DNA of 64,000 nt from Tragulus kanchil. Taxonomy: Eukaryota > Chordata > Mammalia > Artiodactyla > Tragulidae. Position 1 is the stretch's first letter. The number at the start of each line of letters is the position of its first letter. The stretch lies in the NCBI GenBank assembly GCA_022376925.1, contig JAIOJX010000026.1, positions 253,143,330-253,207,329 of the forward strand, written 5' to 3'. Positions 60,501-63,127 of the stretch are shown here, one piece after another. The notes under the pieces were generated by a model. The model ran no database searches. It was not told the origin of the DNA and saw nothing but the letters and a program-made list of their open reading frames with translations. A program made the position numbers and the translations under genes.

Positions 60501-63127
60501 GGCTGGCACGATCGCTTTGCCAAACTACTTAAGTCACATTTAATAAACTGCTTCTTGGGAGAGCTTGATATGGTACCCACATGCCTTAAGAGTGAGGATA
60601 CCTACCAGATCCCAATAACCTCCTGCACTCCACCAGTGAGTTCAGCAGCCATTTGATCAAAGAGATTGTCTATTCTAAACATACTTTAAAAAACCTTCAA
60701 ATGACTTGAGATAAAATGAATTCCATATAATCAACGGTTTTAGATAAATGAGGGACTAGAGCGTAAGGATATGTGTGATGTTAAGGTCACTGGGACCAGT
60801 TCATTCATGCTGAAGAAAAGAGCAAGGTTTTCCATCAATTCCCAATTTTCAGAGAGGCTACACCCAGTGTTGAAATCCTTTTATGTTAAGATAATGGAGG
60901 TTGAAAACCATCAGAATAATTCTCTGACTCCCTGGTTCTTCTCCTCGCCTTCTTCAGGGTGGTCATTGTGCCACCATCCACTAAAATGGTAGGTGCTCAA
61001 CCCCAAAACTGACCTGTCTCTCACCCCACATCCACTTTAGCAATATTTCGTGTCTTCCAGAGGATCCTTGAATCTGTCTTCTCTCCACATTCACTACCCT
61101 AGCTTAACCACAGGAACAGCCTCCAAACCCAGTCTTTCTGCTTCCATTTTACCTCTCTCCAATCAGTTCTCTATGTAGCAGACACAGTCACTCTTAAAAT
61201 GTAAATCAGATCATGCTATCCCAGGCCTGTGAGCCTCACAATTTCTCATTTTTCTGCCCCATCTCCTATCACCTTTCACCATTCACACCTCCATACCACC
61301 CTGGTCTCTGTTTGGATTACCAAACATGGCAAGCCTTGGCCTGTCTTTGGGCAGCTACCCCCTGCCTGAAATGTTCTCCTATTCTCTAAAAGACCCTTTT
61401 GCCCTTCAGTTCCTATGTTAAATGTCATCTCTTCTGAGAACCTTCCTCGACTGTCCTGCCTAAAGCAGCTGTCCCAACACAAGTTTTCCATCTTGAGCCT
61501 ATGTCCTCAGAGCTACCATCAAAACTATTATTACTATGTGTTTTCAGTGGGTATATGTTTCATGACCTAGTGTGGAAGTCCCATGAGGAGCAAGCGTTGT
61601 ACCTTAGTGTTAGTCTCTGCCACAGCCCATATCCCTGGCCCAGGTTGTCCTCCATACAATTCCAGCAAAGTGAGCATTAAACAACTGAATAAACTTACTG
61701 ATTGCTCTGCTGAGACACACAACTGACTTCTATTTAGAAATATTTGGGGCTCATGTGTGTGCCAATTTGTAAAGGTGACCGAGGAACCATTAGACCATTC
61801 AAAGGAAACTGGAATTTTATTGCTGCTCAAACCAATCCATGTTTCTGATGCATTTTCTGCAAGAGATAAACATAAATTACTTACAAGGATCCTAGTATCT
61901 GCAAGGGCAATAACACAGAGGGGCTGTTACCAATATGTACAACTTTGCATGTGAGTCCTTTGTTTCTTCATGGAATGAAACCTGTTTAAGTTTTGGTATA
62001 AAACACCTGAATAAGCCTTTTCCCCCTTAATCTATCCAGATCTGCTCAATACAGGTCTTACGAGTGAGCCAGAGGGACAGCAAAAGCCAGTGCAAGGGCA
62101 ACGCTTAAGCAAGCCAGGTTGCCAGGGCTCTAGTTAGTTTGTGCTGTGGTACAGAAAGTAGATCTGAAAAATCTGGTCTATTTCTACCCCTAAACGGAGA
62201 AAATAGGAAGGTTGATTGAATTAGGAAAAACTTTTAATGCTGTCTAGCCTTTTTTTTTTTTGGTTAGAAAGAAGAAGCAGCAGAAACTCTTAGAAGCATT
62301 GAACGGGAGTAATAGAGCATTTGGAAAAGTAAATAAAATAAAGCTACCAGTCTAGGTGGGTGTAAAAAGACCCTTATTGGGTGGGAGAGTGTTCCAGTGC
62401 CTTGCTGAGATGGAGGTAGCCACAGGATTCTTCCAATCCCAGTGCAAAGAGTGAGGAACAATGACTCAAGAAGGAGTTTGGTTTTCACTCCAAACTAAAA
62501 CCTAACATTGAAAGAGGGTCATAAGAGCAGATGCTGGGGATTCTTTCCAATAAAAGAAATTTATTCTAAGTGATTTCAATTGTTTTGTAAGAAACTTCCT
62601 TTATTGCTCAGATTACATGGCCACAGCCCATCACTGCTATCTAGTGATCATTATGCTAAATTACAGGTTTAAGTTTTTAAATTAGAAGTTTTAGGAGATG
62701 ACCTTTCCCCCTTAAAAAAAAAAATGTATCTAGGATTTGTGAGATATTACAAAGTTTCTGAATATGTATTTTGTAAAAATTCAATGAATTTGCATGGTTG
62801 GATATTATTTGGAAATTTTAGATGTATGCACTATAAAGAATCACTTTAAAATAGATTAATTTCTTTTCAACTTTACTAATCAAGAGCATTATTACATAAA
62901 TGCCTCTCAAATCAAAGAGACTTGGCACTCACCATCTCCAAGGAGGGTTACAAGAAACTCCACTTCTGCTAACGAAGTTATGTCTATTAATGCACTGTTG
63001 TTGGACTGGCAAGAATGCAAAGCTTCATTCCAGGTCTTTTTTTCTTTCTGAAGTTTATAGCAATTACGATTGTGGGGATTCCAGCCAGGTTCACAGTGGG
63101 TAGCATAGTATTTCCAAGCATCATTTT
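389..63127 (-). CDS. PLA2R1: PLA2R1, internal exons only (CTLD3 to start of CTLD6)
   Basis: Secretory phospholipase A2 receptor 1 is a type I membrane endocytic receptor of the mannose-receptor family that binds secreted PLA2 through its lectin-like domains. Eleven exons on the minus strand were found by reading the reverse complement for GT/AG-bounded segments and comparing them with the recalled human protein. In 5' to 3' order (using the more complete copy where duplicated) they are 62933-63127, 61699-61856, 55299-55397, 49363-49475, 32961-33130, 16363-16565, 12637-12782, 6514-6598, 2864-2996, 2257-2292 and 389-546. Split codons at every junction rejoin to the expected residue, and no stop occurs in any exon. 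The span covers roughly residues 500-1000 of about 1460. The paralogues LY75 and MRC1 were considered; long near-identical stretches to PLA2R1 decide the identity. Duplicate exon copies are treated as assembly redundancy, not real repeats. Confidence 0.95.
862..1049 (-). mobile_element. Old CHR-family tRNA-derived SINE
   Basis: This inverted element has the 'ggctgcaccc' body, the repeated 'tgtggcat-gtgggatct' motif and an end resembling 'ggaccacaggggaattccct', the complement of a SINE head. It is diverged from the younger CHR-like copies elsewhere in the window. It recurs at 1918-2104 within D1. Confidence 0.7.
1202..1237 (-). CDS. PLA2R1: PLA2R1 36-nt linker exon (first copy)
   Basis: A very short exon lies between an acceptor ending TTTACAG (reverse complement, 1238 upward) and a donor GTAAGA just below 1202. 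It holds AT, eleven codons ([11 protein letters not shown]) and a final G. The flanking split Asp codons (G-AT) are satisfied on both sides. It aligns to the CTLD5-CTLD6 linker of human PLA2R1 (VKPKIPFWYQY). The same 36 nt recur at 2257-2292 because of D1. Confidence 0.9.
1446..1601 (-). CDS. PLA2R1: PLA2R1 exon, start of CTLD6 (second copy)
   Basis: This is the D1 duplicate of the exon at 389-546. It is identical except that CT is missing beside the donor, which shortens it to 156 nt and moves the exon end from phase 0 to phase 1. The change lies about 40 nt inside the copy's noisy leading edge, so it is probably an error. The two copies cannot both be right about the phase. Confidence 0.85.
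1918..2104 (-). mobile_element. Old CHR-family SINE (D1 second copy)
   Basis: Duplicate of the element at 862-1049. One small difference is seen near the tail ('gcactggg' against 'gcacccgg'). Confidence 0.7.
2257..2292 (-). CDS. PLA2R1: PLA2R1 36-nt linker exon (second copy)
   Basis: Identical to 1202-1237, including both splice sites. It lies next to the exon at 2864-2996 and is the natural splice partner for it. Confidence 0.9.
2446..2863. other. PLA2R1 intron, nothing recognised
   Basis: AT-rich unique-looking sequence with no repeat family or exon that I can identify. Short open frames here lack splice context and homology. Confidence 0.6.
2864..2996 (-). CDS. PLA2R1: PLA2R1 exon, C-terminal half of CTLD5
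   Basis: The acceptor is CTGCAG (2997 upward) and the donor GTAAAA lies just below 2864. The 133 nt give 44 codons plus a G that completes Asp with the linker exon. The reading is [18 protein letters not shown], then AVYKANK and REWICKSPR, matching human [21 protein letters not shown] and REWICKIPR. The two cysteines are the conserved disulfide partners near the end of a C-type lectin fold. The Ca-coordinating EPN and WND motifs of sugar-binding lectins are absent, as known for this receptor. This is one of the few exons present only once. Confidence 0.95.
2997..3572. other. PLA2R1 intron, nothing recognised
   Basis: Single-copy intron. The open frame at 3325-3525 (plus) shows no domain or splice support. 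Confidence 0.55.
3573..3779 (+). mobile_element. Bov-tA SINE
   Basis: A full-length-looking element runs from the 'gcttccctgatggctcag' head through the 'gggttgggaagatctcctgg' middle to the 'gacatgacttagcga' end. It is moderately diverged. Confidence 0.9.
3780..4577. other. Intron with a weak MIR-like stretch
   Basis: Mostly unrecognised sequence. About 4420-4620 has the order of MIR motifs (event description, 'taggcaaactgcttaatca', 'gcgcttacagcataa') but is too diverged for a firm call. Confidence 0.4.
5387..5471 (-). CDS. PLA2R1: PLA2R1 exon, middle of CTLD5 (first copy)
   Basis: The 85-nt exon lies between an acceptor ending TTCACAG and a donor GTAAGT. A leading G completes the split codon from the previous exon, followed by 28 codons reading [16 protein letters not shown], then [14 protein letters not shown] and the WEW core are the classic hydrophobic core of the lectin fold. 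In human PLA2R1 this domain is the main secreted-PLA2 binding site. The copy at 6514-6598 is identical. Confidence 0.93.
6514..6598 (-). CDS. PLA2R1: PLA2R1 exon, middle of CTLD5 (second copy)
   Basis: Sequence-identical duplicate of 5387-5471, lying 1127 bp away in D2. If both were spliced in, the extra 85 nt would shift the frame, so only one can be functional. Confidence 0.92.
6849..8652. other. PLA2R1 intron, nothing recognised
   Basis: About 1.8 kb of apparently unique AT-rich intron. Open frames at 6778-7065 (plus) and 7759-8064 (minus) have no recognisable domain and no splice context. Confidence 0.55.
8669..8960 (-). mobile_element. CHR-like SINE, young copy with target-site duplication
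   Basis: The complement reads from the 'gggcttccctggtggtcca' head through the tRNA-like B box 'ggttcgatccctgg' to the 'ccaatagaagtggcc' tail. Flanks 8653-8668 and 8961-8976 are a 16-bp direct repeat (acttatgaaccttctt, one mismatch), showing it inserted by target-primed reverse transcription. Confidence 0.9.
9246..9440 (+). mobile_element. Bov-tA SINE
   Basis: Contains 'ggtaaagaactcggttgcc', 'gggttcgatccctgggt', and 'ggacagaggagcctggtagg' to 'ggacacgactgaagt'. The head is diverged. It recurs at 10383-10577 through D3. Confidence 0.88.
9979..10098 (-). mobile_element. CHR-like SINE, truncated D3 duplicate
   Basis: Only the head half (8841-8960) is repeated because the second block starts inside the element. 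This is not an independent insertion. Confidence 0.85.
10383..10577 (+). mobile_element. Bov-tA SINE (D3 second copy)
   Basis: Matches 9246-9440 throughout the aligned length, as expected from the block duplication. Confidence 0.86.
11548..11693 (-). CDS. PLA2R1: PLA2R1 exon, N-terminal half of CTLD5 (first copy)
   Basis: The 146-nt exon begins after an acceptor ending TATACAG and ends at the donor GTAAAT. It gives 48 codons and a final CG. It reads [19 protein letters not shown], then [10 protein letters not shown] and [12 protein letters not shown], against human [28 protein letters not shown] is the first-helix motif with its disulfide Cys, and GAHLASF is the following strand. The codon split with the next exon gives Arg where human has Trp. 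Confidence 0.94.
12637..12782 (-). CDS. PLA2R1: PLA2R1 exon, N-terminal half of CTLD5 (second copy)
   Basis: Identical to 11548-11693 with the same splice sites, at the D4 offset of 1089. This copy sits nearer the upstream exon at 16363-16565. Confidence 0.93.
12938..13180. mobile_element. Probable MIR fragment, interrupted
   Basis: 'catctcattttattctcacgac' and 'cacagactagcagagctagg' followed by 'attagacccagtattctg' resemble the 3' half of a MIR SINE. The spacing is long, so this is tentative. A partial duplicate lies near 11850 through D4. Confidence 0.4.
13267..13862 (-). mobile_element. Bov-tA SINE split by a later SINE
   Basis: The inverted Bov-tA sequence 13267-13452 ('tggactgtagcccgccaggc', 'gggatcttcccaacccaggg') resumes at 13835-13862. 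The gap is filled by a CHR-family SINE flanked by 15-bp copies of gcaggcaggttcttt. Confidence 0.88.
13453..13834 (-). mobile_element. CHR-family long SINE inserted in Bov-tA
   Basis: An inverted tRNA-derived element with 'ggttttcactgctgccaca', the repeated 'ggctctagagcaca' motif and the 'taccagggaagcccc' head. Perfect 15-bp target repeats at 13438-13452 and 13835-13849 prove insertion after the Bov-tA. The same family is at 43047-43411. Confidence 0.85.
14301..14440 (+). mobile_element. MIR SINE fragment
   Basis: The core shows 'agagcactggactggtagt', 'aagaacttattccaactctg' and 'ttaggcaagtcacctcatct', the usual MIR order. It recurs at 15489-15628 through D5. Confidence 0.75.
15175..15307 (-). 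CDS. PLA2R1: PLA2R1 CTLD4/CTLD5 exon, truncated duplicate
   Basis: Holds the last 133 nt of the exon at 16363-16565, from [10 protein letters not shown] to LGSCFK, with its donor GTAACG. It lacks the acceptor and the GGCVVMRG part because the D5 boundary cuts it. The broken upstream end is an assembly feature and should not be read as a pseudogene. Confidence 0.9.
15489..15628 (+). mobile_element. MIR SINE fragment (D5 second copy)
   Basis: Same as 14301-14440, repeated by D5. Confidence 0.72.
16363..16565 (-). CDS. PLA2R1: PLA2R1 exon, end of CTLD4 and start of CTLD5
   Basis: The acceptor CTTTTAG and donor GTAACG bound 203 nt, giving GC plus 67 codons. It reads [20 protein letters not shown], then SLCKKPVEN, then [18 protein letters not shown]. 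The first part closes domain 4 with its two late cysteines (GGC and SLC), and HPC to CFK opens domain 5. The human counterpart reads YSGGCVAMRG and WESEPGLASCFK. The interdomain linker ([10 protein letters not shown]) is the least conserved piece. This is the only complete copy. Confidence 0.95.
17515..17697 (-). mobile_element. Bov-tA SINE
   Basis: Inverted element with 'catggactgcagccttccag', 'gagtgggttgccatttcctt' and 'gacccagggatcaaaccc'. It recurs at 18667-18855 through D6. Confidence 0.88.
18667..18855 (-). mobile_element. Bov-tA SINE (D6 second copy)
   Basis: Duplicate of 17515-17697. The flanking intron beyond it differs only where the first copy is degraded. Confidence 0.86.
18901..19597. 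other. PLA2R1 intron, nothing recognised
   Basis: Single-copy intron of low GC content with a purine-rich stretch near 19340-19440. No exon or repeat is identified. Confidence 0.5.
19598..21817. repeat. Tandem block pair D7, offset about 1109 bp
   Basis: Bases 19598-20705 recur at 20707-21817. Few differences are seen: 'ggagggtgggggcccagg' against 'ggtgtgtgggggcacagg' near 19705 and 20815. The unit includes an ATTAAT-rich tract at 20147-20215 and 21257-21325. Confidence 0.95.
21818..22369. other. PLA2R1 intron, nothing recognised
   Basis: Unique-looking intron between D7 and a MIR fragment. Confidence 0.5.
22370..22540. mobile_element. Probable MIR SINE fragment
   Basis: 'ttaacctcaaaaccctctt', 'gaggtggatattagtgtctg' and 'gtgtcttgtctagtgctgc' follow the order of the MIR 3' half (small decrease in counts, two-state fraction, then the 'cttgtcc' box). 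Divergence is high. Confidence 0.55.
22800..23307 (+). mobile_element. Solo LTR of an endogenous retrovirus
   Basis: A 508-bp element starts TGTGGGGCTC and ends GGTCCCCGCA, with the 6-bp direct repeat GTATAC on both sides (22794-22799 and 23308-23313). TG...CA ends with a short target duplication are the hallmark of an LTR. Inside are inverted CCAAT-type motifs, a TATA box (23121-23130, ctataaaagc) and an AATAAA signal at 23145. No retroviral coding sequence flanks it, so it is a recombined solo LTR. The 6-bp duplication is more usual for class II (betaretrovirus-like) elements. It lies antisense to PLA2R1. Confidence 0.88.
23118..23150 (+). promoter_or_regulatory. LTR core promoter: TATA box and AATAAA signal
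   Basis: The TATA box is in 'cctataaaagc' and a poly(A) signal lies about 20 nt downstream. Function in the present genome is not shown by sequence. Confidence 0.6.
23499..23697 (-). mobile_element. Bov-tA SINE
   Basis: Inverted element with 'catggactgcagcccaccag', 'aatgggttgccatttcttcc' and 'gagccaccagaag'. A short GT run (23487-23500) adjoins it. Confidence 0.9.
23682..25852. repeat. Tandem block pair D8, offset about 1085 bp
   Basis: Bases 23682-24768 recur at 24768-25852, starting in the last bases of the Bov-tA. The second copy's first bases drop a G ('gaagct' against 'gaaggct'). Apart from short A and GA runs near 24285 and 25369, I recognise no repeat family or exon in the unit. Confidence 0.95.
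25887..28135. repeat. Tandem block pair D9, offset about 1131 bp
   Basis: Bases 25887-27015 recur at 27018-28135. The first copy's tail has lost about 20 bases ('aaaacctacattgacacatc') that the second retains, so the first copy is the degraded one there. Confidence 0.95.
26846..27010 (-). mobile_element. L1 3' end, duplicated tip (D9 first copy)
   Basis: This matches the start of the antisense L1 at 27976 and is present only because D9 repeats it. It is not a separate insertion. Confidence 0.75.
28396..28482 (+). mobile_element. Old CHR-family SINE head fragment
   Basis: Begins 'ggacttccctggtggtctag' and carries a degraded B box ('gggtttgatttctggttgg'). It is cut short where a Bov-tA follows. 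Confidence 0.65.
28483..28700 (+). mobile_element. Bov-tA SINE
   Basis: Runs from 'ggcttctcgggtggcac' through 'ggtcgggaagatcccctgga' and 'ggacagaggagcctggcagg' to 'ggacatgactgaagcaact'. Confidence 0.9.
29079..29290 (+). mobile_element. Bov-tA SINE
   Basis: Starts 'ggggcttccctggtggttca' and ends 'gacatgacttagcgactaaa' followed by an A/CAA-rich tail. Full length. Confidence 0.92.
29577..29892 (-). mobile_element. CHR-like SINE in antisense L1
   Basis: Inverted copy with a T/A-rich tail at 29572-29610, the 'ggccacttctattggtcttt' body and the 'accaccagggaagccc' head. Imperfect flanking repeats (agagcacaatttt and agagcaccagtttt) mark the insertion. Confidence 0.9.
30346..30617 (-). mobile_element. 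CHR-like SINE in antisense L1
   Basis: Inverted copy, somewhat more diverged than its neighbours, ending 'gaccaccagggaaactc'. Flanks 'tatagtaactctttt' and 'tataataacttttt' are a likely target duplication. Confidence 0.87.
31838..32007 (-). CDS. PLA2R1: PLA2R1 exon, core of CTLD4 (first copy)
   Basis: The acceptor TTAAAG and donor GTGAGT bound 170 nt: a G, 56 codons and a final C. It reads [14 protein letters not shown], then [17 protein letters not shown], then YTHWNARQP. The leading G completes Arg (AG-G) from the previous exon and the final C starts Arg (C-GC) of the next. Human has [14 protein letters not shown] and [17 protein letters not shown]. The Ca-site EPN motif is replaced by RQP. 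Confidence 0.95.
32961..33130 (-). CDS. PLA2R1: PLA2R1 exon, core of CTLD4 (second copy)
   Basis: Identical to 31838-32007 with both splice sites, at the D10 offset of 1123. It has cleaner flanks on its upstream side. Confidence 0.94.
33276..33921. other. PLA2R1 intron, nothing recognised
   Basis: Single-copy intron between D10 and a CHR-like SINE. No repeat family was recognised. Confidence 0.5.
33922..34239 (+). mobile_element. CHR-like SINE, young copy with target-site duplication
   Basis: Full-length: head 'gggcttccctggtagtccg', tRNA-like B box 'agttcgatccctggcctgg', and an 'ataaataaaataaatg' tail. The 10-bp flank aaatttaacc occurs at both ends. The sequence is close to those at 38982 and 46539, indicating recent activity. 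Confidence 0.93.
34409..35440 (-). mobile_element. BovB (RTE) LINE 3' part with Bov-A2-like end
   Basis: Antisense BovB of about 1 kb. On the minus strand the frames at 35080-35384 keep the reverse transcriptase core: [20 protein letters not shown] and [12 protein letters not shown], with the YVDD catalytic motif. The frame is broken on both sides and no endonuclease domain is present. The 34409-34560 end has the Bov-A2-like 'ttcagttcagtgggtcagtt' start. It is a dead 5'-truncated copy. Confidence 0.93.
35441..36302. other. PLA2R1 intron, nothing recognised
   Basis: Unique-looking intron. Open frames (for example 35942-36184 plus) show no recognisable domain. Confidence 0.5.
36303..36500 (-). 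mobile_element. Bov-tA SINE
   Basis: Inverted element with 'ccatggactgcagcctgaca', 'gggatcttcccaaccacgga' and 'gcaggcagattcttcactg'. Confidence 0.9.
36501..37466. other. PLA2R1 intron, nothing recognised
   Basis: AT-rich intron with no identified repeats or exons. Confidence 0.5.
37467..37741 (+). mobile_element. CHR-like SINE with target-site duplication
   Basis: Head 'gggcttccctggtggtccag', an 'aataaataaataaat' segment and a terminal C-run. The 9-bp flank cataattca is found on both sides (37454 and 37743). Confidence 0.9.
37742..38299. other. PLA2R1 intron, nothing recognised
   Basis: Short unique-looking intron between two CHR-like SINEs. Confidence 0.5.
38314..38653 (-). mobile_element. 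CHR-like SINE with (TTTG)n tail
   Basis: Inverted copy whose simple tail appears as a TTTG microsatellite (38312-38341) on the plus strand. Flanks aaaatgtgttttt and aaaatgtgtttt (38654) are the target duplication. Confidence 0.92.
38982..39311 (+). mobile_element. CHR-like SINE inserted in L1
   Basis: Full-length young copy with the 'agttcgatccctggcctgg' B box and 'gataaataaataaaattaat' tail. Flanking tcccatact at 38973 and 39312 shows the insertion split the L1. Confidence 0.93.
39510..41680. repeat. Tandem block pair D11, offset about 1085 bp
   Basis: Bases 39510-40597 recur at about 40597-41680. The unit is L1 sequence plus the first 85 bp of the SKA2 retrocopy, so that start is seen twice. 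Confidence 0.95.
40511..40592 (+). pseudogene. SKA2 retrocopy, 5' fragment repeated by D11
   Basis: Identical to the first 82 nt after the ATG of the retrocopy at 41597, ending abruptly as the sequence returns to L1. It is an assembly duplicate, not a second retrotransposition. Confidence 0.9.
41577..43543 (+). pseudogene. SKA2: SKA2 processed retrocopy (frameshifted)
   Basis: An intronless copy of the kinetochore protein SKA2 lies within the L1. From the ATG at 41597 it reads [20 protein letters not shown], then [20 protein letters not shown] and [19 protein letters not shown], close to human SKA2. After residue 69 the original frame hits a stop at 41819. The native C-terminal frame continues one frame over ([16 protein letters not shown]) to a stop at 41938-41940, so a small deletion has broken it. 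An A-rich tail ends at 43543, and the 12-bp repeat aagcatctcttg flanks both ends (41565-41576, 43544-43555). About 1.1 kb of presumed 3' UTR follows the coding part. Confidence 0.93.
43047..43411 (-). mobile_element. CHR-family long SINE inside the SKA2 retrocopy
   Basis: Same family as 13453-13834: 'ggattttcactgctgccat', 'gaggctctagagcacaggct', 'taccagggaagccc'. It may have been present in the parent mRNA or have inserted later. No clear target repeat was found. Confidence 0.82.
43679..43875 (+). mobile_element. Bov-tA SINE in the L1 3' part
   Basis: 'gggcttccctggtggctcag' to 'ggtgactaaacaacaacaac'. It separates 'atctagatgacatta' from 'aggacattagactaagtg' of the L1. Confidence 0.92.
44191..44881. 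other. PLA2R1 intron, nothing recognised
   Basis: Sequence between the L1 end and the next SINE. No family was assigned. Confidence 0.5.
44882..45109 (-). mobile_element. CHR-like SINE, tail end missing
   Basis: Inverted copy from 'catctacctttgttctatgg' to 'caccagggaagccc'. The usual 3' tail ('ggccacttctattggtc') is missing. Confidence 0.88.
45120..45655 (-). mobile_element. Short young L1 3' insertion
   Basis: A 536-bp 5'-truncated L1 end in antisense. On the minus strand it reads from 'tatgtccatcaacgaatga' through 'acaatggaatactactcagc' to an A-rich tail. The 17-bp repeat gaagcccttcatttctt flanks it at 45103-45119 and 45656-45672. It landed exactly at the head of the adjacent CHR-like SINE. 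Confidence 0.9.
45673..46525. other. PLA2R1 intron, nothing recognised
   Basis: Unique-looking intron. The open frame at 45829-46116 (plus) has no support. Confidence 0.5.
46539..46826 (+). mobile_element. CHR-like SINE with internal deletion and C-run
   Basis: Head 'gggcttccctggtggtccag'. About 40 bp are missing after 'gatcccacgtgccg' relative to its relatives. It ends in a C-run and a run of A. Flanks agagcataacttt and agagcgtcacttt are the imperfect target duplication. Confidence 0.9.
47180..47327 (+). mobile_element. Old CHR-family SINE
   Basis: Degraded head 'ggacctccctggaggtctag', diverged B box 'aggtttgatccctaatcagg' and a 'caaataaataaaca' tail. Confidence 0.75.
47328..47741. other. 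PLA2R1 intron, nothing recognised
   Basis: Higher GC than the flanks, without an identified repeat or exon. Overlapping short frames on both strands are unsupported. Confidence 0.5.
48208..48320 (-). CDS. PLA2R1: PLA2R1 exon, start of CTLD4 (first copy)
   Basis: The acceptor TTTAAG and donor GTAAAA bound 113 nt: 37 codons and a final AG. It reads [20 protein letters not shown], then [17 protein letters not shown], against human [22 protein letters not shown]..(H)..FCYKI is the opening of a lectin-like domain with its first disulfide Cys. Confidence 0.95.
48676..48860 (+). mobile_element. MIR SINE
   Basis: Well-preserved MIR motif order: 'tgttggctttgaggataaaa', 'gatttgaaccctggttccac', 'tttcccctctgtaaataggg', 'gaatagtgcc'. 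It recurs at 49829-50013 and partly at 50996-51092 through D12 and D13. Confidence 0.85.
49363..49475 (-). CDS. PLA2R1: PLA2R1 exon, start of CTLD4 (second copy)
   Basis: Identical to 48208-48320, offset 1155 in D12. It is nearest to the upstream exon at 54192-55397, so it is the natural splice partner. Confidence 0.94.
49829..50013 (+). mobile_element. MIR SINE (D12 second copy)
   Basis: Duplicate of 48676-48860. Its last third is repeated again at 50996. Confidence 0.82.
49919..52036. repeat. Tandem block pair D13, offset about 1076 bp
   Basis: Bases 49919-50990 recur at 50996-52036, overlapping D12. The first copy's tail reads 'ggcaaaaaataaaatcagc' where the second reads 'ggcataataataatcagc'. 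Apart from the MIR end it contains no recognised repeat or exon. Confidence 0.94.
52037..53063. other. PLA2R1 intron, nothing recognised
   Basis: AT-rich single-copy intron, with a short AGAGAC/ACAC simple stretch near 52910-52940. Confidence 0.5.
53064..53349 (-). mobile_element. CHR-like SINE with long T-run tail
   Basis: Inverted copy with a T-rich tail (53064-53120), the 'ttcatccatcttaactctta' body and the 'ggaccaccagggaagccc' head. It is shorter in the B-box region than its relatives. Confidence 0.88.
53481..53665 (+). mobile_element. Bov-tA SINE, head missing
   Basis: 'gggttcgatccctgggttgg' through 'tatggacagaggatccta' to 'gtcagacatgactaaacaca'. A 40-bp end piece recurs at 54735 through D14. 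Confidence 0.88.
54192..54290 (-). CDS. PLA2R1: PLA2R1 exon, end of CTLD3 (first copy)
   Basis: The acceptor CCTAG and donor GTAAGA bound 99 nt, exactly 33 codons: [20 protein letters not shown], then [15 protein letters not shown] and the two cysteines (NC, VC) close the domain 3 lectin fold, and the rest is the linker to domain 4. Human has EGHWKVKNCEERLFYICKKA. It begins and ends in phase 0 relative to its neighbours. Confidence 0.94.
54411..54527 (+). mobile_element. Bov-A fragment with GAACT tail
   Basis: 'ggcgtgctgcagtccacag', 'gcaaagagtcggacgtgact' and an 'actgaactgaactgaactg' simple tail. It occurs three times (54411, 55518, 56726) only because D14 and D15 overlap. Confidence 0.85.
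55299..55397 (-). CDS. PLA2R1: PLA2R1 exon, end of CTLD3 (second copy)
   Basis: Identical to 54192-54290 at the D14 offset of 1107. The first 17 coding bases occur a third time at 56590-56606. Confidence 0.93.
55518..55635 (+). mobile_element. Bov-A fragment (D14 second copy)
   Basis: Duplicate of 54411-54527, including the GAACT repeats. Confidence 0.83.
56590..56606 (-). CDS. PLA2R1: PLA2R1 CTLD3 exon, 17-nt third fragment
   Basis: Only the first bases of the exon with its acceptor CCTAG are present, because the D15 block begins here. It cannot encode a usable exon. Confidence 0.8.
56726..56843 (+). mobile_element. Bov-A fragment (D15 second copy)
   Basis: Third appearance of the element at 54411, with the same GAACT-rich tail. 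Confidence 0.83.
57540..59780. repeat. Tandem block pair D16, offset 1127 bp
   Basis: Bases 57540-58655 recur at 58660-59780. Inserted bases garble the second copy's start ('cgcaaaaaggaaatttagg' against 'cgcaaggatttagg'). The stretch starting 'gcagtatctcaggcacgca' is seen at 56335, 57543 and 58663. No exon or repeat family was recognised in the unit. Confidence 0.95.
60010..60440. mobile_element. Probable L2 LINE fragment
   Basis: 'gcttccattttacctctctc', 'aaaatgtaaatcagatcatg', 'ctgcctgaaatgttctccta' and 'aaatgtcatctcttctgaga' are typical of L2 3' ends. It recurs at 61068-61498 through D17. Confidence 0.65.
61068..61498. mobile_element. Probable L2 LINE fragment (D17 second copy)
   Basis: Duplicate of 60010-60440, at the D17 offset. 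Confidence 0.62.
61699..61856 (-). CDS. PLA2R1: PLA2R1 exon, middle of CTLD3
   Basis: The acceptor CTTGCAG and donor GTAAGT bound 158 nt: AA completing Glu, then 52 codons. It reads [20 protein letters not shown], then [16 protein letters not shown] and [18 protein letters not shown] and NWH mark the lectin core. EPQ stands where Ca-binding lectins have EPN. Sequons NAS, NGS and NRS are possible N-glycosylation sites. Human has [20 protein letters not shown]. Present once only. Confidence 0.95.
61857..62932. other. PLA2R1 intron, nothing recognised
   Basis: Single-copy until 62752, where the last block pair begins. No repeat family was assigned. Confidence 0.5.
62933..63127 (-). CDS. PLA2R1: PLA2R1 exon, start of CTLD3
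   Basis: The donor GTGAGT is clear. The acceptor is taken as the AG in 'ggtgcaaaaag', preceded by a T-rich stretch; this gives AA, 64 codons and a final G (195 nt), consistent in phase with the next exon. It reads [20 protein letters not shown], then [19 protein letters not shown] and [25 protein letters not shown]...NCYKL and the ALIDI strand are the start of domain 3. Human has [20 protein letters not shown]. It is the most 5' exon in the window. Confidence 0.93.

Larger units (their letters stand above)
59437..61515. repeat. Tandem block pair D17, offset 1058 bp
   Basis: Bases 59437-60450 recur at 60498-61515. The first copy ends with about 45 bases (60452-60497) that have no counterpart after the second copy. 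Confidence 0.94.

Noticed and set aside
351..61515. A novel satellite or regulated tandem-amplification system
   Set aside because: The repeated blocks share no sequence with each other, only a similar length, and each is present two times with errors at the junctions. This fits assembly redundancy.
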